Shown one piece after another: positions 1-8,500 of a stretch of 64,000 nt of DNA (its first letter is position 1; each line of letters opens with the position of its first letter). The position numbers and the translations under genes were made by a program. The stretch is taken from assembly GCA_023896275.1 (NCBI GenBank), contig MLDA01000018.1, forward strand, positions 1 through 64,000, read 5' to 3'. The DNA comes from Kocuria rosea subsp. polaris (GTDB lineage: Bacteria; Actinomycetota; Actinomycetes; Actinomycetales; Micrococcaceae). Under the pieces are notes generated by a model that did not search any database, had not been told where the DNA came from, and saw nothing but the letters and a program-made list of their open reading frames with translations.

Positions 1-603
1 GGCCGCCTCTGGAAGCGCATTCCGAGTGGTTCCACCAGGGTGCCACCGAGAACATAGCGGCTTAGGAAACAAAGAAAAACACCCTCTACCAAACCCGGTG
101 CTTGACAGTGTGGTCTATATCAAGGCGCCGCCCTGGCTGGACCCGGGCGGGACCTTCGTGCCGGCCCCGACCTCGCAAACGAGGCAGCGGGCCAGGATGC
201 TCGCCGCCGAGCAAACTCGTCAGGCCACGCCCAGTCGTGACCGACACGGCGGTGCCAGTGGCAGAGGCACCGGCGTCAGAGGTGGCGATGGTGGCGGAGG
301 GGGCAGCGGCGGAGATGACCCACCGGGCCCGCCCGGGCGCAACCACCGGGAGACCTGACCGGCCGCTACGGCGAGCACTCCCCAAACAGGACCGGCACCG
401 ACCGGGCCACACGCGCAGGGCGCACCCCAGAACCACTCACGGGACTGGGATGCGCCCTACGTGCCTGGCCGAGCTGGGCAGGAGCCTGTGGCACGGCAGG
501 AACTCGACGCCGATAGCCGAATCCAGCCATGCGAAAGCGGCCGCCTCGTACGCAGAAGCGCGTGAGACGGCCGCTCAGAACGAGGAACTGGCCTAGGAGG
601 CTC
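1..603. other. Region without a convincing gene at the window edge
   Basis: No open frame here has a recognisable product. A short plus-strand frame with no start inside the window ends at about position 62 (tail ...WFHQGATENIAA) and may be the end of a gene lying to the left; I cannot name it. From about 60 to 120 the DNA is locally A-rich, then becomes very GC-rich. Overlapping open frames exist on both strands between 86 and 596, but their products are Arg/Pro/Gly-rich and look like by-products of composition. The region ends with a hairpin just downstream of the FKBP gene. It could be a decayed gene or mobile-element remnant; the sequence alone does not decide. Confidence 0.5.
536..575 (-). 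terminator. Candidate terminator of the small FKBP gene
   Basis: A 12-bp inverted repeat (AGCGGCCGCCTC at 536-547 against GAGACGGCCGCT at 564-575, one mismatch) lies about 30 bases past the stop codon of the minus-strand FKBP gene. The T-run after the stem is minimal, so termination efficiency is uncertain. Confidence 0.5.
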
Positions 604-999
604 CTAGCGGGCGCCCATCAAGTCGATCACGAAGATCAAGGACTCGTTCGGGGCGATCGCGGATCCGGCGCCACGCTCGCCATATGCCATGTCGGAGGGG
701 ATCTCGAGGCGACGACGGCCACCGACCTTCATACCGAGCAGGCCCTGGTCCCATCCCTTGATGACCTGGCCAACCCCGACGGTGAAGTCCAGCGGCGTGC
801 CGCGGTTCCACGACGCGTCGAATTCTTCGCCGGTCGACCAGGAGACACCGACGTAGTGCGCCGAGACGGTGGTGCCCGGAGTGACCTCGGTGCCGGTGCC
901 CTCGATCAGATCGTCGATGACGAGCTCCTCGGGAGGGGTGTCGCCCGGGAAGTCGATCTCGGGCTTGGTGCGGTCGTAATCACGCTGACCAAAAGACAT
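604..999 (-). CDS. FKBP-type peptidyl-prolyl cis-trans isomerase (small, cytoplasmic)
   Basis: Predicted to catalyse cis-trans isomerisation of X-Pro bonds in proteins. The 131-residue product is essentially one FKBP domain: conserved stretches HYVGVSWSTGEEFDASW and VIKGWDQGLLGMKVGG, then IPSDMAYGERGAG and a C-terminal strand ending LIFVIDLMGAR. There is no signal peptide, so it is probably cytoplasmic. The start chosen is the ATG of MSFGQRDYDR at 999, with AGG upstream; an ATG four codons earlier is in frame but less well placed. The gene follows a second, membrane-anchored FKBP gene on the same strand, separated from it by a strong hairpin, so the two are probably separate transcripts. Confidence 0.93.
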   Translation of the reverse strand: MSFGQRDYDRTKPEIDFPGDTPPEELVIDDLIEGTGTEVTPGTTVSAHYVGVSWSTGEEFDASWNRGTPLDFTVGVGQVIKGWDQGLLGMKVGGRRRLEIPSDMAYGERGAGSAIAPNESLIFVIDLMGAR

Positions 1000-1041
1000 G
1001 CGTTTCCTCATCTTTCATGCGGCTGGTGGGGAGAAGAAGAC

Positions 1042-1097
1042 GGGCGGCAGGCTGACGTCGCAGGCGCCGCGCGCCATTCGATTCAAGCCTACCGCCC
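1042..1097 (-). terminator. Rho-independent terminator after the FKBP lipoprotein gene
   Basis: Inverted repeat of 12 bp (1042-1053 against 1086-1097; one G-U pair in RNA). On the minus strand it is followed by a pyrimidine-rich GTCTTCTTCTCC. It sits directly after the lipoprotein stop codon and before the small FKBP gene. Confidence 0.75.
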
Positions 1098-1113
1098 GTG
1101 GAATGCGAAGGGC

Positions 1114-2082
1114 TTACTCTGCGGCGTCGGCCTTCGTCACGTCTTCGATCTCGACCACGAACGCCAGCGGGCCGGCTGGTCTTCCGCCCTCTGGGTGATC
1201 GCCGTAGGCCAAATCGGACGGGATGGACAACAGCAGCGTGGATCCGGCCTTCTGGCCTTCGAGTCCCTTGGTCCAACCTGGGATCACCCGGGTGAGACCG
1301 AAGGTGGCGGGTTCACCCCGCTCGTAGGAGGCATCGAACGTTTCCCCGTCTTCCCAGCGCACGCCCAAGTACTGAACGGTGACGGTATCCTCGGTGGCTG
1401 CCTCGGGCCCGTCGCCCTCCTCCAAGACCTGGACAGCCAGCCCCTCGGGGGCCTCGGTGTCCTTGGGGATCGTGATTTCAGGGACGCCTTTGTCATCGAA
1501 CTCGACAGTCGGCAGCTTCCCATCGTCCTCGAGCTTCTGGACCTCGTCTTCGCTGAGAGTCGGCGACGGCTCTGCGATGTCTTCGGCCTTGACGATCTCG
1601 AAGATGAAGAGCTCCTCGATTTCGGTTGGCTCGGCGGAGTCCGATTCAGACTCCGGGGTCGCCGGCTGGGCCGGCTCCACGTAGGCGATCAGGTCGCCTA
1701 CGTGGGCTCCGACCATAACGTCGTAGAGAACCTCTAGATCTTTTGCGGCTGCGTCGGTGGTCTGGAAAGGGCGCGGATCCTGGTCGAAGTTGTCCCCGAG
1801 CAGTTCGCCGTCCTTGGTGTTGTAGCTGGCAAAGTTAATGAAGACGTTCTGGTCCTTGGTGATCTCTTCACCTTTGCCGGACGCCACGACGCGGCCGCCC
1901 GCTTCGGTCGCGGTAAGCGGAGTATCGAAGCTGACCTCCGGAGGAGCCAGATCTTCAGAACTTGCCTTCGCAGTGACGGAAGCGAGCGGTTCGGCGTTGC
2001 CCGCCGTGTGTTCGACGGTACTGCCGCAGCCGGCCAGCGCCACCACGGACGCCACCAGCACGGTGGATAGAAGCTTGCGCAC
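1114..2082 (-). CDS. FKBP-type peptidyl-prolyl isomerase lipoprotein
   Basis: Predicted lipid-anchored extracytoplasmic prolyl isomerase. With a GTG start at 2082 (GAAGAAAG upstream) the product has 322 residues. It begins with a short basic n-region, a hydrophobic stretch and the lipobox LAGC, with the lipidated Cys at residue 19. A complete FKBP domain occupies the C-terminal third (VQYLGVRWEDGETFDASYER, then VIPGWTKGLEGQKAGS and IPSDLAYGDHPEGG). The middle part (KDQNVFINFASYNTKDGE ... VMVGAHVGDLIAYV ... LFIFEIVKAEDI) looks like a second, degenerate FKBP fold, followed by an acidic linker. An in-frame start 20 codons upstream would put the signal peptide in the wrong place and is rejected. 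It lies downstream of pafA, with a 122-base gap that could hold its own promoter. Confidence 0.9.
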   Translation of the reverse strand: MRKLLSTVLVASVVALAGCGSTVEHTAGNAEPLASVTAKASSEDLAPPEVSFDTPLTATEAGGRVVASGKGEEITKDQNVFINFASYNTKDGELLGDNFDQDPRPFQTTDAAAKDLEVLYDVMVGAHVGDLIAYVEPAQPATPESESDSAEPTEIEELFIFEIVKAEDIAEPSPTLSEDEVQKLEDDGKLPTVEFDDKGVPEITIPKDTEAPEGLAVQVLEEGDGPEAATEDTVTVQYLGVRWEDGETFDASYERGEPATFGLTRVIPGWTKGLEGQKAGSTLLLSIPSDLAYGDHPEGGRPAGPLAFVVEIEDVTKADAAE

Positions 2083-2204
2083 AGATACAACTTTCTTCGG
2101 CGTGATAGTTCTCTTCACCGCCGGAGAGCAGCGAAAAGCCACCGACCAGCGTATGGGGGTTGCCTGTGAAATATCTACAGGTTGCCCCGATTTCTTCCTG
2201 AGTC

Positions 2205-3575
2205 TTAGGAGCGTGCGATCGTCGCAAGCATCTGCTCAACCTGATCGTCCTGTGTCGCGAAGGGATCTTTGCACGCAACGGTTCGTCCGGAGTCGTCGTT
2301 GAGTTTCATGTGAACCCAGTCGACGCTGAAGTCCCGGTTGGCTTCGCGGGCGGCGCGCACGAAGTCGCCGCGCAGCTTGGCCCTTGTTGTCTGCGGCGGG
2401 ATCGTGCGTGCCTTCTCGACCTCCGCGTTGTCGACCACGGTGGCCGCTCGCCCCCGCCGCTTGAGCAAGTTGAAGAGCCCGCGACCTGGAGCGATGTCGT
2501 GGTACGTCAGATCGAGTTGGGCGATCCGGGGGTGATCGAGCGTCAGATTCGCGCGTTCCGCGTAGCCGGTGATCAATCGATGCTTGATCGCCCAGTCGAC
2601 TTCAGTGTCGATGCCGGAGTGGTCCTGAGACTCGATCGCTTCGAGGCTTCGCTTCCAGAGGTCGAGAACACGGGGCAGGTGCTGATGGTGGGCGCCTTCC
2701 CGTTCCACGAAGGCGCTGGCCTTCTCCCAGAAGACCTGCTGTAGCTCGAGCGCGGTCATGCTCCGGCCGTCGGCCAGCGTGATCGGAGCGCGTCCGGTCA
2801 AATCGTGGGAGACGTCGCGGATGGCCGCCGTGGGGTTGGCGATGCTGAAGTCACGCATTGGCATCCCGGCCTCGATCATGCGCAGCAACAGGTCGGTGGA
2901 CCCGATCTTCGCGAGCTGCGTGGTCTCCGACATCGACGAATCTCCGACGATCACGTGCAGGCGCCGGTAGTGCTGGGCGTCGGCGTGCGGCTCGTCGCGA
3001 GTATTGATGATGGGGCGCGATCGCGTCGTCGCGCTGGAAACGCCCTCCCACATGTGGTCGGCCCGCTGAGAGAAGACGTAGCGTGCTTCGCCGTCGACCT
3101 CCCGCACCTGACCGGCACCAGTGAACAGCTGGCGGGTGACCAGGAACGGGATGAGGATCTCGGCGAGGCGGGCGAACTCCACCCGGCGCGGGATCATGAA
3201 GTTCTCGTGGCAGCCGTAGGAATTACCGGCCGAGTCCGAGTTGTTCTTGAAGAGGTAGACGCTGCCCTCGTATCCGTCCGCAGCCAGGGCGAGCTCGGCC
3301 CGCTCGGCGAGGTCCTGCATGATGACCTCGCCGGCGCGGTCGTGCGCGATGAGCTGAGCGACGTCGTCGCATTCGGCGGTGGCGTACTCCGGGTGCGACC
3401 CGACATCCAGGTAGAGCCGGGAGCCGTTCGTCAGAAAGATGTTGGAGCTGCGCCCGAACTCGATGACGTAGCGGAAGAGGTACTTGGCGACCTCCTCCGG
3501 ACTGAGCCGGCCGTGCCCGGCCGGCGAGAAAGACAGCCCGTATTCCGTTTCGATGCCGAAGACGCGCCGGTCCAC
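2205..3575 (-). CDS. Pup--protein ligase PafA
   Basis: Ligates prokaryotic ubiquitin-like protein (Pup) to target lysines, using ATP to activate the Pup C-terminal glutamate. The 456-residue product is of normal family length. It starts with the glutamine-synthetase-like nucleotide and Mg signature FGIETEYG (Glu9, Glu11). The probable catalytic aspartate is Asp57 in RLYLDVGSHPEYAT. The family stretches LFKNNSDSAGNSYGCHENFM and [19 protein letters not shown] are intact. The GTG start lies two bases after the pup stop codon, so the two are translationally linked. In most actinobacteria prcB and prcA lie between pup and pafA; here nothing does. Confidence 0.97.
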   Translation of the reverse strand: MDRRVFGIETEYGLSFSPAGHGRLSPEEVAKYLFRYVIEFGRSSNIFLTNGSRLYLDVGSHPEYATAECDDVAQLIAHDRAGEVIMQDLAERAELALAADGYEGSVYLFKNNSDSAGNSYGCHENFMIPRRVEFARLAEILIPFLVTRQLFTGAGQVREVDGEARYVFSQRADHMWEGVSSATTRSRPIINTRDEPHADAQHYRRLHVIVGDSSMSETTQLAKIGSTDLLLRMIEAGMPMRDFSIANPTAAIRDVSHDLTGRAPITLADGRSMTALELQQVFWEKASAFVEREGAHHQHLPRVLDLWKRSLEAIESQDHSGIDTEVDWAIKHRLITGYAERANLTLDHPRIAQLDLTYHDIAPGRGLFNLLKRRGRAATVVDNAEVEKARTIPPQTTRAKLRGDFVRAAREANRDFSVDWVHMKLNDDSGRTVACKDPFATQDDQVEQMLATIARS

Positions 3576-3577
3576 GG

Positions 3578-3781
3578 CTACTGGCCGCCCTTTTGCACGA
3601 AGCCGCGCACGAATTCCTCGGCGTTGGTCTCCAGCACGCCGTCGATCTCGTCAAGGAGGTCGTCGATCTCGTTCAGTTGCGCCTGCTGCTGCGCGCTGGT
3701 GGTCGCCTGAGCCAGCAGCTCGTCCTGCCCGGCCTCCTGCTGGTGCTTGCCGTGCTGCGTCTGCCGCTGTTCCTGTGCCAT
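3578..3781 (-). CDS. Prokaryotic ubiquitin-like protein Pup
   Basis: Small (67-residue) intrinsically disordered protein modifier attached to lysines of target proteins. Gln-rich N-terminal half (MAQEQRQTQHGKHQQEAGQD), a predicted coiled-coil helix around LNEIDDLLDEIDGVLE that is the ARC-binding part, and the diagnostic C-terminus FVQKGGQ. The last residue is Gln, not Glu, so it must be deamidated by Dop before PafA can use it. Dop is encoded directly upstream and PafA directly downstream. Confidence 0.97.
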   Translation of the reverse strand: MAQEQRQTQHGKHQQEAGQDELLAQATTSAQQQAQLNEIDDLLDEIDGVLETNAEEFVRGFVQKGGQ

Positions 3782-3839
3782 AGGTGGCGCCTCGCTTTCC
3801 TTCGCGACTGCTGAAAGTCCTGATGATTCGGAGTCGACT

Positions 3840-5549
3840 CTACGCCGACGGGCCGTCCTGCGCCGCGAGCTGGTCGACGAACTCGGCGATGTCCAACTGG
3901 GCGTCGAAGAGCGCTCCGATGTCCCTCCTGGTGCCCCTGGCCGGCTCGAGCAGCGGGATTCGTTTGACCCCGCGCCGACCGGGCACGGCGAAGACGACCG
4001 AGTCCCAGTTGGCCCCCACCACGTGCTGCCGGTAGCGCTCGAGCGACCTTCCCCGCACGTAGGCGCGGGTATCCTCGGGCGGTACGACGACGGCGCTCGC
4101 GATCCGCTCTTCGCTCACCAACCGTTCGATGCGTCCGCGCGCCTCCAAGCGCTGGAAGAGGCCCTTCTCTGGGCGCAGGTCGGCCCACTGCAGGTCCATC
4201 GCGGCGATCCGCGGGTCGGACCAGCCGATGCCGTGCCGGTCGCGGTACTGGCTCATCAGGTGGTACTTGGCGACCCAGTCGACGGTCGATGCCATCGAGG
4301 AGACGTCGCGTCGTAGCCCGTCGAGGGTCACCCGCCAGCGGTGCAGGACGTCGCGGGTCTGCGGGTCGGTGCTTCCGCTGCCGGTCTTCGCGCACCAGGC
4401 GGTCGCCGCGTCGAGATAGATCTCCTGAATCTCGAGGGCGGTCAGACGGCGGCCATCTGCGAGTTCGACGACGGTGCGCAGCCCCGGGTCGTGGCTGATC
4501 TGGGAGACGGCGGAAACGGGGTCGGCGAGGGCGATGGCCGGTGCTCGGCCGGCCTCGATGAGCGAGAGCACGAGGGCCGTCGTGCCGACACGCAGATAGG
4601 TGGAAACCTGACCAAGATTCGCGTCGCCGGCGATGACGTGCAGGCGGCGGTACTTCTCCCACACGGCGTGCGGCTCATCGCGGGTATTGACAAGGGGCCG
4701 GCGGATGGTCGTTTCGAGGCCCACCTCGGCCTCGAAGAAGTCCGCGCGCTGGCTGATCTGGAAGCCGGTCTCGTTCCCGGTCATACCGAGCCCGACCCGG
4801 CCGGCGCCGCAGACGACCTGGCGGGTTGCAAAGAACGGGAGCAGCCCGGCCGCAATGGCGTTGAAGTCCGTCGCGCGGGGCATGAGGTAGTTCTCATGTG
4901 CGCCGTAGCTGACACCTTTGTTGTCGGTGTTGTTCTTGTAGAGCAGCACCTCGTCGTCGTTCTCAGCCGCGATGCGCTGCATCGCCGCCAGCACCACGCG
5001 GTCCCCCGCCTGATCCCAGATCACCGCGTCGAGCGGGTTGGAGACCTCGGGCGAGGAGTATTCGGGGTGGGCGTGGTCGACGTAGAGCCGGGCGCCGTTG
5101 CCGAGCACCATGTTCATGATGACGTGGTCGTTGCCGAGCCGGCCGCCGGCATCGTTCGCGGACTCCGGCTCCTCGCGGTACATGGCGTCGCCCAGGTGGT
5201 CCGCGGCTCGCGAGGAGGAGCGCGCCGAACGTGCGTCGACGTCGTACAGGGCGTTTTGCGGGACCGCGTCGATGAGGGCGATCTCCTCAGCGGTGAGCTC
5301 GCGCGGGGCGTCGGTGAGCTGGGTCGGGTCGGCCTCGGTTCGGCGCACCTTCCAGCCGCGCGCGTCGATGAGCGGCGTTTCGTCCGAGTAGTCCCACGGC
5401 GTGCCGGCGAGCGAACCGCCCTCGGCGCGGACGACGTCGGCGTAGGCGTTCACGATGCGCGCGGAGAGCACTGTCGAGTTGGCGCGCGGCGCGTTCGGGG
5501 CGAGGACGCCGTACTCCGTCTCGAGCCCCATGACCCGGTGCACGCTCAC
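3840..5549 (-). CDS. Pup deamidase / depupylase Dop
   Basis: Deamidates the C-terminal Gln of Pup and removes Pup from modified proteins. It is homologous to PafA. The 569-residue product begins [15 protein letters not shown], matching the GxExEYG nucleotide-binding signature near the N-terminus. Other family blocks visible are [14 protein letters not shown] (with the probable catalytic Asp), [19 protein letters not shown] and [20 protein letters not shown]. The GTG start overlaps the arc stop codon in a GTGA and is preceded by GGGGGAG; the frame is open further upstream but that part lies within arc. It is somewhat longer than mycobacterial Dop because of a loop around residues 95-125 ([20 protein letters not shown]), the region of the Dop-specific loop. 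Confidence 0.96.
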   Translation of the reverse strand: MSVHRVMGLETEYGVLAPNAPRANSTVLSARIVNAYADVVRAEGGSLAGTPWDYSDETPLIDARGWKVRRTEADPTQLTDAPRELTAEEIALIDAVPQNALYDVDARSARSSSRAADHLGDAMYREEPESANDAGGRLGNDHVIMNMVLGNGARLYVDHAHPEYSSPEVSNPLDAVIWDQAGDRVVLAAMQRIAAENDDEVLLYKNNTDNKGVSYGAHENYLMPRATDFNAIAAGLLPFFATRQVVCGAGRVGLGMTGNETGFQISQRADFFEAEVGLETTIRRPLVNTRDEPHAVWEKYRRLHVIAGDANLGQVSTYLRVGTTALVLSLIEAGRAPAIALADPVSAVSQISHDPGLRTVVELADGRRLTALEIQEIYLDAATAWCAKTGSGSTDPQTRDVLHRWRVTLDGLRRDVSSMASTVDWVAKYHLMSQYRDRHGIGWSDPRIAAMDLQWADLRPEKGLFQRLEARGRIERLVSEERIASAVVVPPEDTRAYVRGRSLERYRQHVVGANWDSVVFAVPGRRGVKRIPLLEPARGTRRDIGALFDAQLDIAEFVDQLAAQDGPSA

Positions 5550-7273
5550 GCCCGCTCCCCCGCCCGCTCGTGTACGACGGGCCGAATGTGGGTCACGCGC
5601 TCCCCGCGCTGGTCGGTGATCCGGGCCCAGTCGTCGGGATTGGAGGTGTTCGGCAGGTCCTCGTGTTCGTGGAACTCCTCGACCACTGCGCCGGCCAGGT
5701 GGGACGCGCGGATCCCGCGCTCCCCGCTCGAGAGTAGGTCCTTGATGGCTGACTTCTTGGCGCGATCCACGATGTTGCGGATCACCGCTCCGGAGGCGAA
5801 GTCGCGGAAGTAGAGCATCCGCTGCACGCCGTTGGCGAAGGTGATCTCCAGGAACTCGTTCTCGGGTTCGGAGGAGTACATCTGCTCCACGGTGGACTCG
5901 ATGAGCCGGCGCACGCACGCGGCCGCGTCGCCGCCGTCGAGCTCGATCTCGCTTGCGTGCAGCGGGACCTCCGTCGTGAGGTACTTGGCGAAGATCTCGG
6001 CGGCCCCGGTGCGGTTCGGGCGCTGGACTTTGATCTTCACGTCGAGTCGACCCGGTCGCAGGATGGCAGGGTCGATCATGTCCTCGCGGTTGGAGGCTCC
6101 GATGACGATCACGTTGTCGAGCTTCTCGACACCGTCGATCTCGGTCAGCAACTGCGGAACAATCGTGGTCTCGACGTCGGAGGAGACGCCGGAGCCGCGG
6201 GTGCGGAAGAGCGCGTCCATCTCGTCGAAGAAGACGACGACGGGGTCCCCGGTCGCCGCCTTTTCGCGGGCGCGAGCGAAGATGAGCCGGATATGGCGCT
6301 CCGTCTCGCCGACGTACTTGTCCAGCAGCTCGGGGCCCTTGATGTTCAGGAAGTAGCTGCGCGAGGACGGGGTCCCCGTCAGTTCGACGGCTCGGTCGGC
6401 GAGCGAGCGCGCGACGGCCTTGGCGATGAGGGTCTTGCCGCAGCCGGGCGGTCCGTAGAGCAGGATGCCCTTCGGCGCGCTCAACCCGTGCTCCGCGTAG
6501 AGCTCCTGATGCAGGAACGGGAGCTCGACGGCGTCGCGGATCTGCTCGATCTGCGGCCCGAGCCCGCCGATGTCGCCGTAGGAGATCTCGGGGACTTCTT
6601 CGAGCACGAGCGACTGCATTTCCGTCAGCTGCACGCGTTCCATCGCGAACGAGGTGCGGGGGTCGAGGACCAGGGAATCCCCCACGCGCAGGTGCTCGGA
6701 GCGCAGTGGTGCGCCGATACGTACGACGCGCTGATCGTCGCCGCGGCCGATCGCGACGACGCGGTCGACGTCGAGGATCTCCTTGACCGTGACGACCTCG
6801 CCCGTCGCCTCGAAGCCGAGTGCTGCGACGACCACGAGGGCCTCGTTGAGCAACACCTCCTGCCCGACGCGCAAGGCCTCGATGTCGATCAACGGGCTCA
6901 CGGATACGCGCATCTTGCGCCCGCCGTGCAGGATGTCGACGCTGGCCACGTGTGTGGTCGAGATCGCCGTGCGCGGCTGCCCGTCCCCCGCCGCGCCGCT
7001 GGAAGAGGAGAAACTGGAACGCGGGTGCACCGCGACGATCGTAGCGAAGTTGAACGGGGTCTCGCCGTCGCGGTCGAGGCCGGCGCGCAGGGTGGCGATT
7101 TCCTCACGGGTACGTTCGAGCAGATCGACGAGCTTGCGGTTGTTGGCCGCCGCGGTAGCGAGCTGCCGGTCGAGGGACCGGGCCTTTTCGCGCTGGACGT
7201 TCACCTCGCGTTCGGCCTTCGCGATCGCGGCGCGGGCGTTATCGCCCGCGGCTGCTGGTGAATCGTTCTGCAT
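5546..7273 (-). CDS. Proteasome-associated AAA ATPase ARC/Mpa family
   Basis: Hexameric ring ATPase that recognises pupylated proteins through an N-terminal coiled coil and unfolds them. In the 575 residues: coiled coil about 12-68, tandem OB-fold interdomain about 75-215, AAA module from about 230 with Walker A GPPGCGKT (274-281), Walker [10 protein letters not shown] (Asp350, Glu351), and the sensor region [20 protein letters not shown]. The C-terminus ends ...[10 protein letters not shown] and lacks the Gln-Tyr-Leu tail that mycobacterial Mpa and related ARCs insert into the 20S proteasome. Together with the missing prcBA genes this suggests ARC works here without a proteasome, as reported for Corynebacterium. 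It overlaps dop by a GTGA. Confidence 0.95.
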   Translation of the reverse strand: MQNDSPAAAGDNARAAIAKAEREVNVQREKARSLDRQLATAAANNRKLVDLLERTREEIATLRAGLDRDGETPFNFATIVAVHPRSSFSSSSGAAGDGQPRTAISTTHVASVDILHGGRKMRVSVSPLIDIEALRVGQEVLLNEALVVVAALGFEATGEVVTVKEILDVDRVVAIGRGDDQRVVRIGAPLRSEHLRVGDSLVLDPRTSFAMERVQLTEMQSLVLEEVPEISYGDIGGLGPQIEQIRDAVELPFLHQELYAEHGLSAPKGILLYGPPGCGKTLIAKAVARSLADRAVELTGTPSSRSYFLNIKGPELLDKYVGETERHIRLIFARAREKAATGDPVVVFFDEMDALFRTRGSGVSSDVETTIVPQLLTEIDGVEKLDNVIVIGASNREDMIDPAILRPGRLDVKIKVQRPNRTGAAEIFAKYLTTEVPLHASEIELDGGDAAACVRRLIESTVEQMYSSEPENEFLEITFANGVQRMLYFRDFASGAVIRNIVDRAKKSAIKDLLSSGERGIRASHLAGAVVEEFHEHEDLPNTSNPDDWARITDQRGERVTHIRPVVHERAGERA

Positions 7274-7323
7274 CGCACATCCCTCCTGACGCTGGCTACC
7301 GGCGGTGGCAGCCTCGGTTCATG

Positions 7324-8406
7324 CTAGTCAACCTCGGGTGTCTCACCCAGTTCGGTGACCGAGGTTGCGGCACCATCGCTGATCGCGGCCGCGTCGCGGG
7401 CGGCCCGGCGCAGCTTCTTGTCGCTCGAACCGCGCTCACCGAGCGCCTCGGGTGTCCATTCGTCCTCGCTGTGGTCCTTGGTCCACGCGCTGACGTCCTC
7501 GGGGGCGAACTCGGCCGACTTCGGGCGCCGGGAGCCGGGGATGCCGACGGTCCCGTCGGCGAGGCGACGGCAGACGATGAGGAACGCGGTGTGGGCGACC
7601 ATGCGGTGGTCTGGACGCACGGCCAGGCCCTCGACGTGCCAGCCGCGGACCATGGTCTCGAAGGACTCGGGCTCGGTGAACTGTCCGGTGGCCCGGATCG
7701 CTTCCACCACCCGGGACATCTGCGTCACCGTGGCCACGTAGTTGACCCAGACGCCACCCGGCGCCAGGACGGTCGCGACCGCGTCGACACATTCCCACGG
7801 CGCGAGCATGTCCAGCACCACGCGGTCGATGGAGCCCGGCTCCTCCGTCGCGACGACCTGTTCCTGGAAGTCGCCGAGCGTGATGCGCCAGGCCGGGTGG
7901 GCGCCGCCGAAGACGGCCTCCACGTTGTCACGTGCGATGAGCGCGAATTCCTCGCGGCGTTCGAAGGAGTGCAGGTAGCCGGCGTCGCCGACGGCGCGCA
8001 GCAGCGACATCGACAGCGCACCGGAGCCCACGCCTGCTTCGACGACGCGGGCGCCAGGATAGATGTCGCCCATCTGCACGATCTGTCCGGCGTCCTTCGG
8101 GTAGACAACCGTGGCGCCGCGCGGCATCGAGAGCACGAAGTCCTTCACGAGCGGCCGCAGCACCTGGTAGCGGTGTCCCACGGAATTGTGGATAACGGAG
8201 CCCTCAGGGCGGCCGATGAGCTCGTCGTGGTGCAGAACGCCCTTGTGCGTGTGGAACTCGCCGCCGGTTTTGAGCGTGATGGTGTTGATCCGGCGCTTCT
8301 CGTCCGTGAGCTGCACGCGATCGCCCGGCCGCAGCGGTCCGCGGCGCATCCTGGCCCCCTGGGCGTGGACGTCTTCGCGGGGCTGCGGGGCAAGGAACTC
8401 GGTCAT
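7324..8406 (-). CDS. tRNA (adenine(58)-N1)-methyltransferase TrmI
   Basis: SAM-dependent enzyme that methylates A58 in the T-loop of tRNAs. The 360-residue product has the TrmI N-terminal beta domain (GDRVQLTDEKRRINTITL), the conserved HHDELIGRPEGS, the SAM motif VVEAGVGSGALS at about 121-132, and the catalytic-fold motif VLDMLAPWE. The start chosen is the ATG of MTEFLAPQ at 8406; the frame stays open upstream but that part is not conserved-looking. The acidic and basic C-terminal tail beyond residue 290 is typical of actinobacterial members. Neighbouring this gene to arc is common in actinobacteria, though the functional link is unknown. Confidence 0.93.
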   Translation of the reverse strand: MTEFLAPQPREDVHAQGARMRRGPLRPGDRVQLTDEKRRINTITLKTGGEFHTHKGVLHHDELIGRPEGSVIHNSVGHRYQVLRPLVKDFVLSMPRGATVVYPKDAGQIVQMGDIYPGARVVEAGVGSGALSMSLLRAVGDAGYLHSFERREEFALIARDNVEAVFGGAHPAWRITLGDFQEQVVATEEPGSIDRVVLDMLAPWECVDAVATVLAPGGVWVNYVATVTQMSRVVEAIRATGQFTEPESFETMVRGWHVEGLAVRPDHRMVAHTAFLIVCRRLADGTVGIPGSRRPKSAEFAPEDVSAWTKDHSEDEWTPEALGERGSSDKKLRRAARDAAAISDGAATSVTELGETPEVD

Positions 8407-8500
8407 CGTGCTCGTTTCTTCGTCGGATCCGCCCCGGTCGGGGCGGCGTCGGTGTATGGATTCTCCCGCACGGACGCGGGAAGTTCTAATGCCGTCCGGC

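Noticed and set aside
3576-3577. Possible prcB/prcA genes between pup and pafA
   Set aside because: Only two bases separate the genes, and no beta-subunit or alpha-subunit motifs occur in any frame nearby.
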